NCBI GenBank assembly: GCA_963658085.1
Contig: CAVKOU010000005.1
Span: forward strand, 1-64,000
From: CAKRJP01 sp963658085
Lineage (GTDB): Bacteria; Bacillota; Clostridia; Lachnospirales; Lachnospiraceae
Length of the DNA stretch: 64,000 nucleotides
Direction of reading: 5' to 3'
Shown here: positions 8,503 to 18,126 of the stretch, one piece after another
Layout: each line of letters starts with the position of its first letter
How positions within the stretch are numbered: the stretch's first letter is position 1
Notes under the pieces: generated by a model
The model's input: the letters and a program-made list of their open reading frames with translations, nothing else
The model's database searches: none
What the model was told of the DNA's origin: nothing
Program-made: the position numbers and the translations under genes

Positions 8503-9123
8503 TTACAAATACGGATTGTGTGTTTTCTCATATCCAATGGTAGTATCTTCCATGTGGCCGGGCAAAACCTGCACCCCATCCGGAAGTACCATAAGCTTCT
8601 CCTTGATTCCCCGAATCAAATCTGACATGCTTCCTCCCGGAAAATCCGTTCTTCCAACAGAAGCACAAAAAAGTGTATCACCGCTAATAAGGATCTTCTC
8701 GGAAGCCACATAATAACAGCATCCTCCCGGTGTATGTCCCGGAGTATGAAGTACCAAAAAGTCATAGCCTGCCATCTTTAAAGTCTGTCCATCTTTTACA
8801 TAGGTAACATCTTTCACCACGCAGGATTCTCCCGTCATAGCAGAAAGATTCATTCTTGCATCATTTAACAGAGCTTCTTCCGCCTCATGGGCAAAAACCG
8901 GAACCGGATAATGCACACGAAGCTTCTCGATTCCCAAAATATGATCATAATGACCATGGGTTAATAAAACTCCTACGACTTTCAGCCCATCTTCCTCCAG
9001 GTGATTTAAAAATCTCTCAGGACAATCTCCCGGGTCCACCACTACCGTCTCCATGGTCTCCTCGTTGATAATCAGATAAACATTGGTCCCCACAGATCCC
9101 ATTACAAAACGTTCTATTTTCAT
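8503..9123 (-). CDS. MBL-fold metallohydrolase (glyoxalase II-like)
   Basis: A metallo-beta-lactamase-fold hydrolase of 206 residues. The zinc motif THGHYDHILG (HxHxDH) is near residue 70, with later ligands in HTPGHTPGG, SGDTLF and LPGHM. This set matches the YqgX/glyoxalase II-like group, which often hydrolyses thioesters such as hydroxyacyl-thiols; the substrate here is not known. The ATG at 9123 is used because it lies 4 nt after the rel stop. A longer frame to 9165 would run into rel and adds residues unlike the family. It sits between rel and hemZ, a neighbourhood common in Lachnospiraceae. Confidence 0.9.
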   Translation of the reverse strand: MKIERFVMGSVGTNVYLIINEETMETVVVDPGDCPERFLNHLEEDGLKVVGVLLTHGHYDHILGIEKLRVHYPVPVFAHEAEEALLNDARMNLSAMTGESCVVKDVTYVKDGQTLKMAGYDFLVLHTPGHTPGGCCYYVASEKILISGDTLFCASVGRTDFPGGSMSDLIRGIKEKLMVLPDGVQVLPGHMEDTTIGYEKTHNPYL

Positions 9124-9127
9124 AGTC

Positions 9128-11473
9128 TTAGCCTGTTGTCCTTTCAATATCCAAAATTCCGCCAACCTGTCTGAGCTTATCGATCACCTTATTAAGCTCT
9201 TCTCTTCCATGAACAATAAATCCTGCATCAATAGTTGCGGTTCCCTGCTTGCTGGTTCTTACATTCAAAGATTTTACATCCATTTCATTCTCTGTGAAGA
9301 TACGGGAAATATCCATAAGAAGTCCCTGTCTGTCATTGGCGAATATTTTAATTTCTGCCAGATATTGTCCCCCGCTTTTTTCCGCCTCATCGCTTTCCCA
9401 TTCTACGGGAATCAAGCGGGCTCTCTCCGCTTCCGTCAAATGAATCATATTGACACAGTCCGTCCGGTGAATGGTCATTCCACGACCTCTGGTTACAAAT
9501 CCTACGATCTCATCTCCGGGCACCGGACTACAGCATCTGGAAAAACGAACTGCCATATCATCAATACCCTTGACAATCACACCACTCTTTGACTTGGCAA
9601 TATGCACCTTATTCTTGCTGGCCTCTGCCACCTTCTCTAGGATAACCTCATCGGTAATCTCCTGTTTGTGCTCCTTGCCATACTCTTCAACCAGACGGTT
9701 TACCACCTGGCCTTCTTTCAAGCCACCATGGCCGATAGCAGCAAGTACCGCATCCCAGTCCTTAAATCCATACTTTCGCTGTACGATATCCTGGTATTTT
9801 GTCACCATAATATCTGTAGCATTAATTCCCTTGCTCTTACAATAGTTGGTTATAAGCTCTTTGCCTCGGACAATATTTTCTTCTTTAAACTCTTTCTTAA
9901 ACCATTGGTTGATCTTGTTCTTTGCCTGGGTACTCTTTACAATATTTAACCAATCACGGCTTGGGCCTTTTGAATTTTGAGAGGTAAGGATCTCAATACG
10001 ATCTCCGTTTTGGATCTTGTAATCGATGGTTACCAATTTCCCATTAACTCTGGCTCCCACCATCTTATTTCCCACAGCACTGTGGATCGCGTAAGCAAAA
10101 TCAATCGGTGTAGAACCGTTCGGCAGATTCTTCACATCTCCCTGAGGGGTAAAGCAATAAACATCCTCTTTAAACAGATCCAAATCACCCTTGATCAAAT
10201 TTAAAAACTCCCGGTTATCGGACATGTCTCTCTGCCACTCAAGAATCTGTCTAAGCCAGCTAAGTTTCTCCTCTTCCTGGGCTTTCACGTTCTTCTGTCC
10301 GTCGTTGGATTCCTTATATTTCCAGTGGGCTGCAATACCATATTCCGCTGTCTTATGCATCTCCTGGGTTCGGATCTGAATCTCAAAAGGCTGTCCCACA
10401 GGGCTCATAAGGGTGGTATGCAGTGACTGGTACATATTAGCCTTTGGCATGGCAATATAATCCTTAAAGCGTCCAGGAACCGGAGTATATTTCTCATGGA
10501 TCACACCCAAGGCCGCATAGCAATCCTTCACAGACTCTACAATAATACGAACCGCAAAAAGATCGTAAATTTGATCCACTGCCTTATCCTGATTCACCAT
10601 CTTCTTATAAATACTGAAGAAATGTTTCACACGGCCATTGACTTCACAGGGAATCTCCGCCTCCTTCATATAGCCCGATACATCGTCCACAATCTGCTGC
10701 ACGAACTCTTCCCTTTCTGTCTTTCTGGCATTAATCTGCTCTACCAGATCAAAAAAGGTATCCGGTTTTAAATATTTTAATGATAAATCATCTAACTCTG
10801 TCTTGATCTTAGAAATACCAAGCCTCTGAGCAATCGGAGAATAAATGTCCATAGTCTCTTTGGACTTTTCCTCTTGCTTGGCCGGTGTCATAAACTGAAG
10901 GGTACGCATATTGTGAAGACGGTCCGCCAGCTTAATAATAATGACACGAATATCCTTTGCCATGGCAAGAAACATCTTACGAAGATTCTCTGCCTGAAGT
11001 TCCAACTTATCTGAGGAATATGACAAACGTCCAAGTTTTGTAACACCGTCAACCAAGAGTGCTACTTCCTCACCAAATTCTCGCTTAATATCTTCTTCCG
11101 TATAATCGGTATCTTCCACCACATCATGAAGAAGGCCTGCAGTGATAGTCTCCTTATCCATCTCCAGTTCTGCCAGGATGATTCCTACCCACAAAGGATG
11201 AATAATATACGGCTCTCCCGACTTTCTGCACTGATCTCCATGGGCAGACTTTGCAAGTTCATAGGCCTTGCGAATCATGGATACATCGGTAGAAGGGTGA
11301 TATTTCCTGATACGGGCGATCAACATGTCATATAATTTTTCCGGATCCTCATAGTCCTTCTGATCCTTGATGGCATGCCCATCCTTAACTTCTAACCCTT
11401 TCATCAAATCCGAAGTAACTGCCTGAGGTATTATACGGTCATCTATCATTTCCTGGAACTTTTTATCAGACAT
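9128..11473 (-). CDS. rel: Bifunctional (p)ppGpp synthetase/hydrolase
   Basis: A long RSH enzyme of 781 residues that makes and degrades the alarmone (p)ppGpp. In order there are an HD hydrolase domain (HDVVEDTDYTEED and LADRLHNMRTL), a synthetase domain (GRFKDYIAMPKANMYQSLHT, with the RxKD motif of bifunctional enzymes rather than the RelA-type ExDD), a TGS domain (VYCFTPQGDVKNLPNGSTP), a helical/zinc-finger part (RFSRCCSPVPGDEIVG) and a C-terminal ACT domain. The start at 11473 has GGAGG 7 nt upstream; the frame is open to 11512 but that part has no ribosome-binding site. It follows apt, as in many Firmicutes. Confidence 0.97.
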   Translation of the reverse strand: MSDKKFQEMIDDRIIPQAVTSDLMKGLEVKDGHAIKDQKDYEDPEKLYDMLIARIRKYHPSTDVSMIRKAYELAKSAHGDQCRKSGEPYIIHPLWVGIILAELEMDKETITAGLLHDVVEDTDYTEEDIKREFGEEVALLVDGVTKLGRLSYSSDKLELQAENLRKMFLAMAKDIRVIIIKLADRLHNMRTLQFMTPAKQEEKSKETMDIYSPIAQRLGISKIKTELDDLSLKYLKPDTFFDLVEQINARKTEREEFVQQIVDDVSGYMKEAEIPCEVNGRVKHFFSIYKKMVNQDKAVDQIYDLFAVRIIVESVKDCYAALGVIHEKYTPVPGRFKDYIAMPKANMYQSLHTTLMSPVGQPFEIQIRTQEMHKTAEYGIAAHWKYKESNDGQKNVKAQEEEKLSWLRQILEWQRDMSDNREFLNLIKGDLDLFKEDVYCFTPQGDVKNLPNGSTPIDFAYAIHSAVGNKMVGARVNGKLVTIDYKIQNGDRIEILTSQNSKGPSRDWLNIVKSTQAKNKINQWFKKEFKEENIVRGKELITNYCKSKGINATDIMVTKYQDIVQRKYGFKDWDAVLAAIGHGGLKEGQVVNRLVEEYGKEHKQEITDEVILEKVAEASKNKVHIAKSKSGVIVKGIDDMAVRFSRCCSPVPGDEIVGFVTRGRGMTIHRTDCVNMIHLTEAERARLIPVEWESDEAEKSGGQYLAEIKIFANDRQGLLMDISRIFTENEMDVKSLNVRTSKQGTATIDAGFIVHGREELNKVIDKLRQVGGILDIERTTG

Positions 11474-11527
11474 CCCATTGCCTCCTTCTCGTTTCTCATT
11501 CCTAATTCTCAAGTCCTAATGATTGCG

Positions 11528-11570
11528 AAAATGTTCCGAATCATCAAATGAAGATGCTCCGAAACATTTT
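11528..11570 (-). other. Long intercistronic hairpin between apt and rel
   Basis: The outer 10-bp stem (11528-11537 with 11561-11570) continues inward through GGA/TTC and CATC/GATG with a single mismatch and a 7-nt loop. There is no T-run on either side, so it is unlikely to be a plain terminator. It may be an RNase processing site or mRNA stabiliser within the apt-rel transcript. Confidence 0.5.
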
Positions 11571-11583
11571 TATTGTTGCTTAA

Positions 11584-12108
11584 TTATTTTCCCGGATAAA
11601 TAATTACCGATGAAACATCATATCCATCCAGTTTTTCTCTTCCTTTAAGGCCTGCAAGTTCCATCAAAAAGACGCACTTTACGACCTCTCCGCCTAAACG
11701 TTCCACCAGCTTAATGATGGCTTCTGTAGTTCCACCTGTAGCCATAAGATCGTCTACAATTACTACCTTCTGTCCCGGTTTGATTGCATCCTTATGAATC
11801 TCAATGGTAGCTGTGCCATACTCAAGATCATACTCCGCAGAAACAGTTTCACACGGAAGTTTACCGGCCTTGCGAACTAAAATAAATGGTTTATGCATGT
11901 TGTAAGCAATAGGCATTCCAAAAATAAATCCTCTGGATTCCGAGCCCAAAACCAAGTCAAAGTCCAGTCCTTCTAAGGTCTCTTGCATAGAATCAATGGA
12001 CAACTGCAAACCATCCGCATCCTGAAGCACAGATGTTACATCTCTAAAAATAATTCCCGGTTCTGGAAAATCCGGAATACTTCTAACATACTCTTCCAAT
12101 GGCTTCAT
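11584..12108 (-). CDS. apt: Adenine phosphoribosyltransferase
   Basis: A 174-residue type I phosphoribosyltransferase that makes AMP from adenine and PRPP (purine salvage). The PRPP-binding loop VVIVDDLMATGGTTEA is near residue 120. Upstream are FPEPGIIFRDVT and SESRGFIFG, typical Apt signatures. The ATG at 12108 is preferred over one at 12123 because GGAG sits 8 nt upstream of it. It lies between recJ and rel, a conserved order in Firmicutes. A promoter is visible in the recJ-apt gap, so apt and rel can be transcribed apart from recJ. Confidence 0.97.
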   Translation of the reverse strand: MKPLEEYVRSIPDFPEPGIIFRDVTSVLQDADGLQLSIDSMQETLEGLDFDLVLGSESRGFIFGMPIAYNMHKPFILVRKAGKLPCETVSAEYDLEYGTATIEIHKDAIKPGQKVVIVDDLMATGGTTEAIIKLVERLGGEVVKCVFLMELAGLKGREKLDGYDVSSVIIYPGK

Positions 12109-12169
12109 AACTCTATCTCCCATCTATCATTTTTAACTTCTTATTTAAAGCATTTAAAATCTAATCCTA

Positions 12170-12198
12170 AGTATAACATTCCCCTACAGGTTTTTCAA
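12170..12198 (-). promoter_or_regulatory. Promoter of apt-rel
   Basis: The minus strand reads TTGAAA (12193-12198), 17 nt, TATACT (12170-12175), about 60 nt before the apt start. The octamer TGTAGGGG occurs twice nearby (complements of 12181-12188 and 12215-12222); its meaning is unknown. Confidence 0.7.
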
Positions 12199-12233
12199 AC
12201 AAAAATGTGGTTCACCCCTACAAACAGATTTTT

Positions 12234-14003
12234 CTAACGATAATGGGTAATGATCACCTGGGGCGTTACGATTCCTCGGAAGGTATTTATTTCCGGATAA
12301 TAAGTAATATCCATGGTTATATTTTTTTCTCTCATACGTCCTGACAGCAATTCCTCAGTGCTTCCGATTCCATGCTTTTCATCTATCGCCTCTAAAAACC
12401 CCTGGATATCTCCAAATCTCATTCCGTCGATTATCGTCCCCTCTGCGTCTAAAAGCTTTAGCTTTAATACATTCTGATTTTTTCCTAAAATCCTTCCCTC
12501 TAAGATCCGCACCTGCCTTAAGGCAAATACCGGCTTTCGATTCGCTTTTCCAAAAGGTTCTAAGCGTTCTAGTTCTTCCACAAACTCCTCCGTAACGCAG
12601 CTAAAGGGAAGCACCATATCGATCACTACTTTTTCCATCAAATCTTTTTCTGACAGCGTGCACTGTTCATTCAATTTCCTGCGAAACTCTTCCAGGCGAT
12701 CTTCTTTTAGAGAAAAGCCTGCCGCCATCTTGTGTCCGCCAAACTTCGTCAAAAGATCTTTGCATTTATTAATTTCCTCATACATATGATAGGCTTCGAT
12801 GGATCTTCCTGATCCCTTTAGTCCCTCGCTGGCTTTTGTCACCACCAGAGTCGGTTTATAAAAGGTCTCACGAATTCTTCCCGCCACGATTCCTGCGATG
12901 CTTTCATGGCATTCCGGAAGATAAATCACCAGAACTTTATCTTCTTTAAGATCCGTTTGTTCTACCATCTCCACTGCCGCATCCACAGCCTGATTCGTCA
13001 TACTTTTTCTGCTGTCATTTAAAGCTACCAGCTCCTTAGCAAGCATCTGAGCATCCAGCGCATTATCCGCTGTCAAAAGCTCCAGGGAACGCTTGGCAGT
13101 GTCTAATCTTCCGCTGGCATTCATACAAGGACCCAATACAAATCCAATATGATAAGCCGAAATTTTCTTCGCATCCGAAAGATTTTGAGCTTTAATAAGC
13201 GCCTGCATTCCAAGATTGTGGGTTCTAGAGAGCATCTCCAGGCCTTCTTTTACAAAAATACGGTTCTCCCCTGTAAGATCCACCACATCTCCCACAGTAG
13301 CCACCGCCACATTTTCGATTAAATAATCAAAATCTTCGGAGTCTCTTCCCATGGCATCGCAAAGCACTTCAATTACCTTATAGGCAATAGCTGCCCCACA
13401 AAGTTCCTTATAAGGGTACTCACACCCCGGCTGTTTCGGATCCACTACCGCATCTGCTTCAGGCAAATGATACTCCTTTTCCCCCTCGATCTCTGTAAAC
13501 GGCACCTCATGGTGATCGGTGACAATCATGGTCATGCCAAGATCTTTTCCATAGGCAATCTCATCGCTGGCGGCAATTCCATTGTCACAGGTAATGATGG
13601 TATCAACGCCATCCCGGTAAGCTCTTTTTATAAGCTCCTCATTTAAGCCATATCCATCGGTAATTCGATCAGGTATGTCATAATCCACCTTGCCGCCCAA
13701 GTGTTCCAATCCATTTACAAGAATATAAGTTGCATTGATTCCATCGATATCATAATCTCCGATTACCCGCATGGATTTTCCTTCCTGGATCTTCTCTTTT
13801 AAAATATCCACCGCCTGGTTCATGCCCTTCATCAACATGGCATCCTGAAGATCTGTAAGACTTCCATTTAGATAATTTTCAATCTCCTCATCTCCCACTA
13901 CATCTCTGTTACGAATCAAACAGGCAAGTCTGGGACTAATATGGAACTTTTCCCCTATGGCACCAAAATCTCCGCCTTTTCTAGTAATTACCCAATTTTC
14001 CAT
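12234..14003 (-). CDS. recJ: Single-stranded-DNA exonuclease RecJ
   Basis: A 589-residue DHH-family 5'-3' exonuclease acting in recombination and mismatch repair. The metal-binding motifs are visible: DYDIDGINATYI, TCDNGIAASD and VTDHHEVPF in the DHH domain, then the DHHA1 motif KGSGRSIEAYHMYEE with FGGHKMAAGFSL. A C-terminal OB-like domain follows. It is of E. coli size, shorter than the about 785-residue B. subtilis protein, as usual in Clostridia. It has a good promoter of its own in the gap behind secDF and is followed by apt. Confidence 0.96.
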   Translation of the reverse strand: MENWVITRKGGDFGAIGEKFHISPRLACLIRNRDVVGDEEIENYLNGSLTDLQDAMLMKGMNQAVDILKEKIQEGKSMRVIGDYDIDGINATYILVNGLEHLGGKVDYDIPDRITDGYGLNEELIKRAYRDGVDTIITCDNGIAASDEIAYGKDLGMTMIVTDHHEVPFTEIEGEKEYHLPEADAVVDPKQPGCEYPYKELCGAAIAYKVIEVLCDAMGRDSEDFDYLIENVAVATVGDVVDLTGENRIFVKEGLEMLSRTHNLGMQALIKAQNLSDAKKISAYHIGFVLGPCMNASGRLDTAKRSLELLTADNALDAQMLAKELVALNDSRKSMTNQAVDAAVEMVEQTDLKEDKVLVIYLPECHESIAGIVAGRIRETFYKPTLVVTKASEGLKGSGRSIEAYHMYEEINKCKDLLTKFGGHKMAAGFSLKEDRLEEFRRKLNEQCTLSEKDLMEKVVIDMVLPFSCVTEEFVEELERLEPFGKANRKPVFALRQVRILEGRILGKNQNVLKLKLLDAEGTIIDGMRFGDIQGFLEAIDEKHGIGSTEELLSGRMREKNITMDITYYPEINTFRGIVTPQVIITHYR

Positions 14004-14068
14004 GCGCTATTTATTATTCCTTTCCGGCAACTTTTATATATTTTTAAATACTGTCCGTAATGCCTTCT

Positions 14069-14097
14069 ATTATAAAACCAGAACGCTCTCTTATCCA
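14069..14097 (-). promoter_or_regulatory. Promoter of recJ
   Basis: The minus strand shows TGGATA (14092-14097), 17 nt, and a perfect TATAAT (14069-14074), about 65 nt before the recJ start. It lies just after the secDF terminator, so it starts a new unit. Confidence 0.65.
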
Positions 14098-14111
14098 TCG
14101 AAATTTCCTAT

Positions 14112-14178
14112 CAAACCAAAATTACACAAAAAAATCCCCCAGGAAACCAGCTCATAAGCCCGCCTCCCAGGGAATCTT
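14112..14178 (-). terminator. Terminator of secDF
   Basis: Just after the secDF stop the minus strand can fold TCCCTGGGAGGC against GCTGGTTTCCTGGGGGA, with several G-T pairs, and is followed by a run of seven T residues. It separates the scfA-scfB-secDF unit from recJ. Confidence 0.75.
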
Positions 14179-14198
14179 ATCCAAATCATTTCTATGAT

Positions 14199-16379
14199 TT
14201 ATTTCTTTTTCTTATTCTTTTTATTCTCTACCGGCTGTTTCTTTACGATCTTTGTCTTCATCACATACCACAAAGCACCTGTGACACATACAGAAGAATA
14301 TCCACCGCAAACAACACCTACCATAAGAGGTGCAGCAAATTCACGGATGGAACTTACTCCCATAACAAAGAGTACAGCGATCATAACAAAAGTTGTAAGA
14401 GAAGTATAAATACTTCTTGTCAAAGTCTGTGTAATACTCTTATTTACCAGATCAGCCAGATCAGTGATTCTGCCCTGCAACTGCATCTCCTCACGGATAC
14501 GGTCAAAGATGACGATGGTTGCATTGATAGAATAACCTACAATCGTAAGCATACATGCAATAAAGGTATTACCTACAGAGATTCTTGAAACAGCATAGAA
14601 GGCTGCCACTACCAAGACATCATGCAATAATGCAGCAACAGCACTGGTTGCAAAACGGATATCTTTGAATCTAAACCAGATGTACAGAAGCATGAAGACT
14701 GCTGCAAGAAGCACTGCTACTACTGCATCCTGTCTCATCTCACTACTTACAGTAGAACTGATATTCTCTGCTGTAATCGTGCTTTCATCTACGCCAAAAT
14801 CATCTGCCATCGCCTGATTCAAGGCTTCTCTCTGATCAAGATCTAAGGTCTTAGTCTTAATGATGATCTGATTGCTGTCTGCAACCTTTGTAATCTGAAC
14901 ATTCTTATCTCCGGTCACTTCTTCCACAACCGGAACGATCTGCTCATCGATCTCCTCAAGGGTATACTCCTTATCCATGGTTACATTGGTAGATGTACCA
15001 CCGGAGAACTCAAGGCTGTATGCAAAAGCTCCATTTCCCTTAGAGCCGTTCACACCCATAACTGCAAATCCTGCAATGATTACTGCAAGAGAAATTGCAA
15101 AAAATACGTTCTTCTTACCCAGGAAGTTGATGGTCTTAGTCTCTTTCTTCTTAGGTTTGTAGTAAAGCTTGTCACTCTTAAGACCAATACCATAGAATGC
15201 AAAGATGATCATACGAGTGATTACCAGGGCTGAGAACATAGAAACTACGATACCAATTCCCAATGTCTGGGCAAATCCTTTAACAGTACCGGATCCCTTA
15301 ACCCAAAGCACAACGGCTGCAATCAAGGTTGTAACGTTACCATCCACGATAGCTGAAAGAGCTTTAGAAAATCCATCCTTCAAGGCATTCTTAACGCTAC
15401 GGCCCTTTGCCATCTCCTCACGGACACGGGCAAAGATAATAACATTAGCATCTACCGCCATACCTATACTCAAGATAATACCGGCAATACCCGGCAAGGT
15501 AAGGGTGACATCAAAGGCATTTAAAATCACAAGAACAATCTCTGTGTAGATTAAAAGTGCCAAACCAGAAGCAAGTCCCGGAAGTAAATATACCCAGCAC
15601 ATAAATAAGAATACAATGGCAAGTCCAATGGCACCGGCCTCTAAACTGGTACTTACTGCCTTCTCACCCAGTTGAGCACCTACAACGTTGGAACGTAATT
15701 CTTCAAGCTCTAACTTTAATCCACCGATTCGGATCGTAGAAGCAAGATTCTCCGCCTCTTCATAGGTGAAGTTACCGGTGATATATGCGGTACCTCCGTC
15801 AATCTCAGCCTGAACCGTAGGTGCTGAAATCACGCTCTCATCATAGATAATAGAAATCTGCTTTCCAATATTTGCAGCTGTAGCCTCTGCAAACTTGGTG
15901 GTACCTTCATCATTTAATACCAATTCTACAGAGTATTCCTTATTACCCATATCATCCTGCCCGGTCTGAGCCGAAGCAGTCTTAATATCAGATCCGGTAA
16001 TAACCGTCTCCCCGTCCTCTGTCTGGAAGGAAAGGGAACCCGGCTTTCCGAGCTCATCTAAGATCGCATTGGCATCGGTTACACCAGGAATCTCAATATT
16101 GATACGGTCATCACCTTCCTGATAAACACTGGCCTCTGTACTATACTGCTCCACACGCTTTTGAAGCTTGTAAATGGTATCTGCCATTTCCTCAGCAGTA
16201 GGATCTTCATCCTTTACCTGATAGGTAATGCTGACACCGCCTGCAAGATCAAGTCCAAGCTTGATATTGCTCATAGCACCGGTGTTTCCACTGCCCCATC
16301 CTACAATAGTAGTAAATCCAAGAGCAACCAGGATTACCACCGTCAGTAAGAGAGCAACGATACTTTTTCTTTTTTTCAT
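14199..16379 (-). CDS. secDF: Protein translocase subunit SecDF (fused)
   Basis: A 726-residue fused SecD-SecF protein that uses the proton motive force to complete protein export through SecYEG. The SecD half begins with one membrane helix, followed by a periplasmic-type domain starting GLDLAGGVSITYQV and then five helices (GIAGIILSIGMAVDANVIIF is the conserved SecD helix). The SecF half starts around residue 430 with its own first helix, then SLEFSGGTSTNV and the helix VGYSINATIVIFDRIREEM. The fusion is common in Firmicutes. It lies downstream of the SCIFF maturase, an association often found in Clostridia, and is followed by a terminator. Confidence 0.97.
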   Translation of the reverse strand: MKKRKSIVALLLTVVILVALGFTTIVGWGSGNTGAMSNIKLGLDLAGGVSITYQVKDEDPTAEEMADTIYKLQKRVEQYSTEASVYQEGDDRINIEIPGVTDANAILDELGKPGSLSFQTEDGETVITGSDIKTASAQTGQDDMGNKEYSVELVLNDEGTTKFAEATAANIGKQISIIYDESVISAPTVQAEIDGGTAYITGNFTYEEAENLASTIRIGGLKLELEELRSNVVGAQLGEKAVSTSLEAGAIGLAIVFLFMCWVYLLPGLASGLALLIYTEIVLVILNAFDVTLTLPGIAGIILSIGMAVDANVIIFARVREEMAKGRSVKNALKDGFSKALSAIVDGNVTTLIAAVVLWVKGSGTVKGFAQTLGIGIVVSMFSALVITRMIIFAFYGIGLKSDKLYYKPKKKETKTINFLGKKNVFFAISLAVIIAGFAVMGVNGSKGNGAFAYSLEFSGGTSTNVTMDKEYTLEEIDEQIVPVVEEVTGDKNVQITKVADSNQIIIKTKTLDLDQREALNQAMADDFGVDESTITAENISSTVSSEMRQDAVVAVLLAAVFMLLYIWFRFKDIRFATSAVAALLHDVLVVAAFYAVSRISVGNTFIACMLTIVGYSINATIVIFDRIREEMQLQGRITDLADLVNKSITQTLTRSIYTSLTTFVMIAVLFVMGVSSIREFAAPLMVGVVCGGYSSVCVTGALWYVMKTKIVKKQPVENKKNKKKK

Positions 16380-16435
16380 GATAAATATCCTCTCTATTGC
16401 TTTTATTGATGTCTACGCCTATTCTAAAACAATCT

Positions 16436-17830
16436 CTAGGCATCTGCCAAGGCAGCTTTCATCATGATGGCGCATTCCACACGTTTACGCTGCATCTGGC
16501 AACCCACATCATAGGTACCGTGAATGGTTCCGTTAAAATTGTAGGAATTTGCCATACATCCACCACTGCAATAGAATTTTGCAAAACAATCTCGACAACT
16601 TTCTTTGGAATATACATTACAGTTACGGAAATCGTCTGCAATCTCAGGCTTCACAATTCCTTCATCCACATTTCCCATAAGGAAATCTTCCTGTCCCACG
16701 AATTGATGACAAGGATATAAATCTCCCCATGGTGTTACAGCCAGGTACTCTGTTCCGGAGCCGCATCCTGACATACGTTTGTAAACACACGGACCACCGT
16801 CTAAGTCTATCATAAAGTGGAAGAAATTAAAACCTTTTCCCTCTTTCTCTCTCTGAATCATCATCTGAGCAAGATGGTCATATTCCTCCATGATCTGTGG
16901 AAGATCTTCCTCTCTGATGGCATAGGGATCTGTCTCTTCTCCAACCACCGGTTCGATGGACATCTGCTTAAAACCAAGATCTGCAAAATGAAGAATATCC
17001 TGTCCGAAATCTAAATTATTTCTTGTAAAAGTCCCACGGATGTAGTACTTCTCCTGGTTACGGCTTTCCGCTAACTTCTGGAACTTCGGCACGATCAGAT
17101 CATAGCTTCCCTTTCCATTTCTGAAAGGACGCATCTGATCATTGATCTCCTTACGGCCGTCTAAGCTGATTACCACATTGTCCATTTCTTTATTTAAAAA
17201 TTCCTGAATCTCATCATTTAGTAATACGCCGTTGGTAGTGAGAGTAAAACGAAAATGCTTATCATGAATCTTCTCCTGCTCTCTACCGTAAGCCACTAAA
17301 TCCTTCACCACCTGCCAGTTCATAAGCGGCTCTCCGCCAAAGAAATCCACTTCCAGGTTGTGTCTGTTGCCGGAATTAGCAATCAAAAAGTCCAATGCCT
17401 TCCTACCAACTTCATAACTCATAAGAGCTCTTCTTCCGTGGTACTCACCTTCCTCGGCAAAGCAATATTTACAAGCCAGGTTACAATCGTGAGCAATATG
17501 AAGACAAAGAGCCTTTACTACGGTCTTTTGCTTCTTTACCACATCGATCATGCCTTCATAAATATCCTTAGAGAAAAGTGCCCGCTGCTTCGTAAGCTCT
17601 GTCACATCCTCCAGTGCATCTAAAAGATCTGTCGTTTCATAGCGATCTGACAATTTTTCTAAGATCTCTTTTTTTGCATCTTCGGATTCAAGGCTTTCTA
17701 CTGTAGGCTCAGTATCCTTGGAATTCAGCACTTCGATCACATCATAGCAAAGATCATCTACCACGTGAACCGCACCGCTATATACATCCAAAACGATATT
17801 ATATCCGTTGTTTTTATATTGATGAATCAA
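16436..17830 (-). CDS. scfB: SCIFF peptide radical SAM/SPASM maturase
   Basis: A 464-residue radical SAM enzyme that makes thioether cross-links in the SCIFF peptide encoded just upstream. The SAM cluster motif is C116-x3-C120-x2-C123 in DCNLACKYCFAEEGEYHG. A C-terminal SPASM domain with two auxiliary-cluster cysteine groups is seen (CGSGTEYLAVTPWGDLYPC, then CRDCFAKFYCSGGC and later CQMQ and ECA). The N-terminal 100 residues (GYNIVLDVYSGAVHVVDDLC) match the peptide-binding RRE-like part of such maturases. The family is nearly universal in Clostridia but its product's biological role is still unclear. A hairpin separates it from the peptide gene. Confidence 0.95.
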   Translation of the reverse strand: MIHQYKNNGYNIVLDVYSGAVHVVDDLCYDVIEVLNSKDTEPTVESLESEDAKKEILEKLSDRYETTDLLDALEDVTELTKQRALFSKDIYEGMIDVVKKQKTVVKALCLHIAHDCNLACKYCFAEEGEYHGRRALMSYEVGRKALDFLIANSGNRHNLEVDFFGGEPLMNWQVVKDLVAYGREQEKIHDKHFRFTLTTNGVLLNDEIQEFLNKEMDNVVISLDGRKEINDQMRPFRNGKGSYDLIVPKFQKLAESRNQEKYYIRGTFTRNNLDFGQDILHFADLGFKQMSIEPVVGEETDPYAIREEDLPQIMEEYDHLAQMMIQREKEGKGFNFFHFMIDLDGGPCVYKRMSGCGSGTEYLAVTPWGDLYPCHQFVGQEDFLMGNVDEGIVKPEIADDFRNCNVYSKESCRDCFAKFYCSGGCMANSYNFNGTIHGTYDVGCQMQRKRVECAIMMKAALADA

Positions 17831-17879
17831 AATGATTCCCCTTTCTTATTTTTTTAGTAAAAATCTGTAAACAGCAAAA

Positions 17880-17906
17880 GAGAGTTCCAAACAAACTGGA
17901 ACTCTC
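17880..17906 (-). terminator. Intercistronic hairpin between SCIFF peptide and maturase genes
   Basis: A perfect 10-bp stem, GAGAGTTCCA with TGGAACTCTC, with a 7-nt loop. On the minus strand only four T residues follow, then GCTG. It is therefore probably a leaky terminator or a 3' stabiliser that gives more peptide mRNA than maturase mRNA. Confidence 0.6.
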
Positions 17907-17942
17907 GCGTATGCACGTTCGTTTATCACAAACATTCAGAAC

Positions 17943-18086
17943 TTATTTCTTCTGCTCGCAAGTCTGGTTACCAACTGTACAAGAAGTCTTGCATGCGGAC
18001 TGACAGGATGTCTGGCACTCGCCACAACCGCTCTTCTTTAAGTTGTTGTTTAATGTCTGTGTATTTAATGTCTTTACATGTTTCAT
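17943..18086 (-). CDS. scfA: Six-cysteine peptide SCIFF (ranthipeptide precursor)
   Basis: A small gene of 47 codons. The peptide starts MKHVKTLNTQTLNNN and has six cysteines at positions 21, 24, 28, 32, 36 and 43 in its C-terminal half (CGEC, CQSACKTSC, QTCEQKK), exactly the SCIFF pattern of six cysteines in about forty-five residues. AGGAGG lies 8 nt before the ATG. It is the substrate of the adjacent radical SAM maturase, which links Cys sulfur to residues of the intervening segments. No leader-cleaving peptidase or exporter gene is beside it apart from SecDF. Biological role unknown. Confidence 0.95.
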   Translation of the reverse strand: MKHVKTLNTQTLNNNLKKSGCGECQTSCQSACKTSCTVGNQTCEQKK

Positions 18087-18126
18087 ATCATGTTCCTCCT
18101 TAAAATGTTTTCACTCATTTGGGAAC

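Noticed and set aside
11474..11512. Upstream extension of rel by 13 residues
   Set aside because: There is no ribosome-binding site before it, while GGAGG stands at the right distance from the ATG at 11473.
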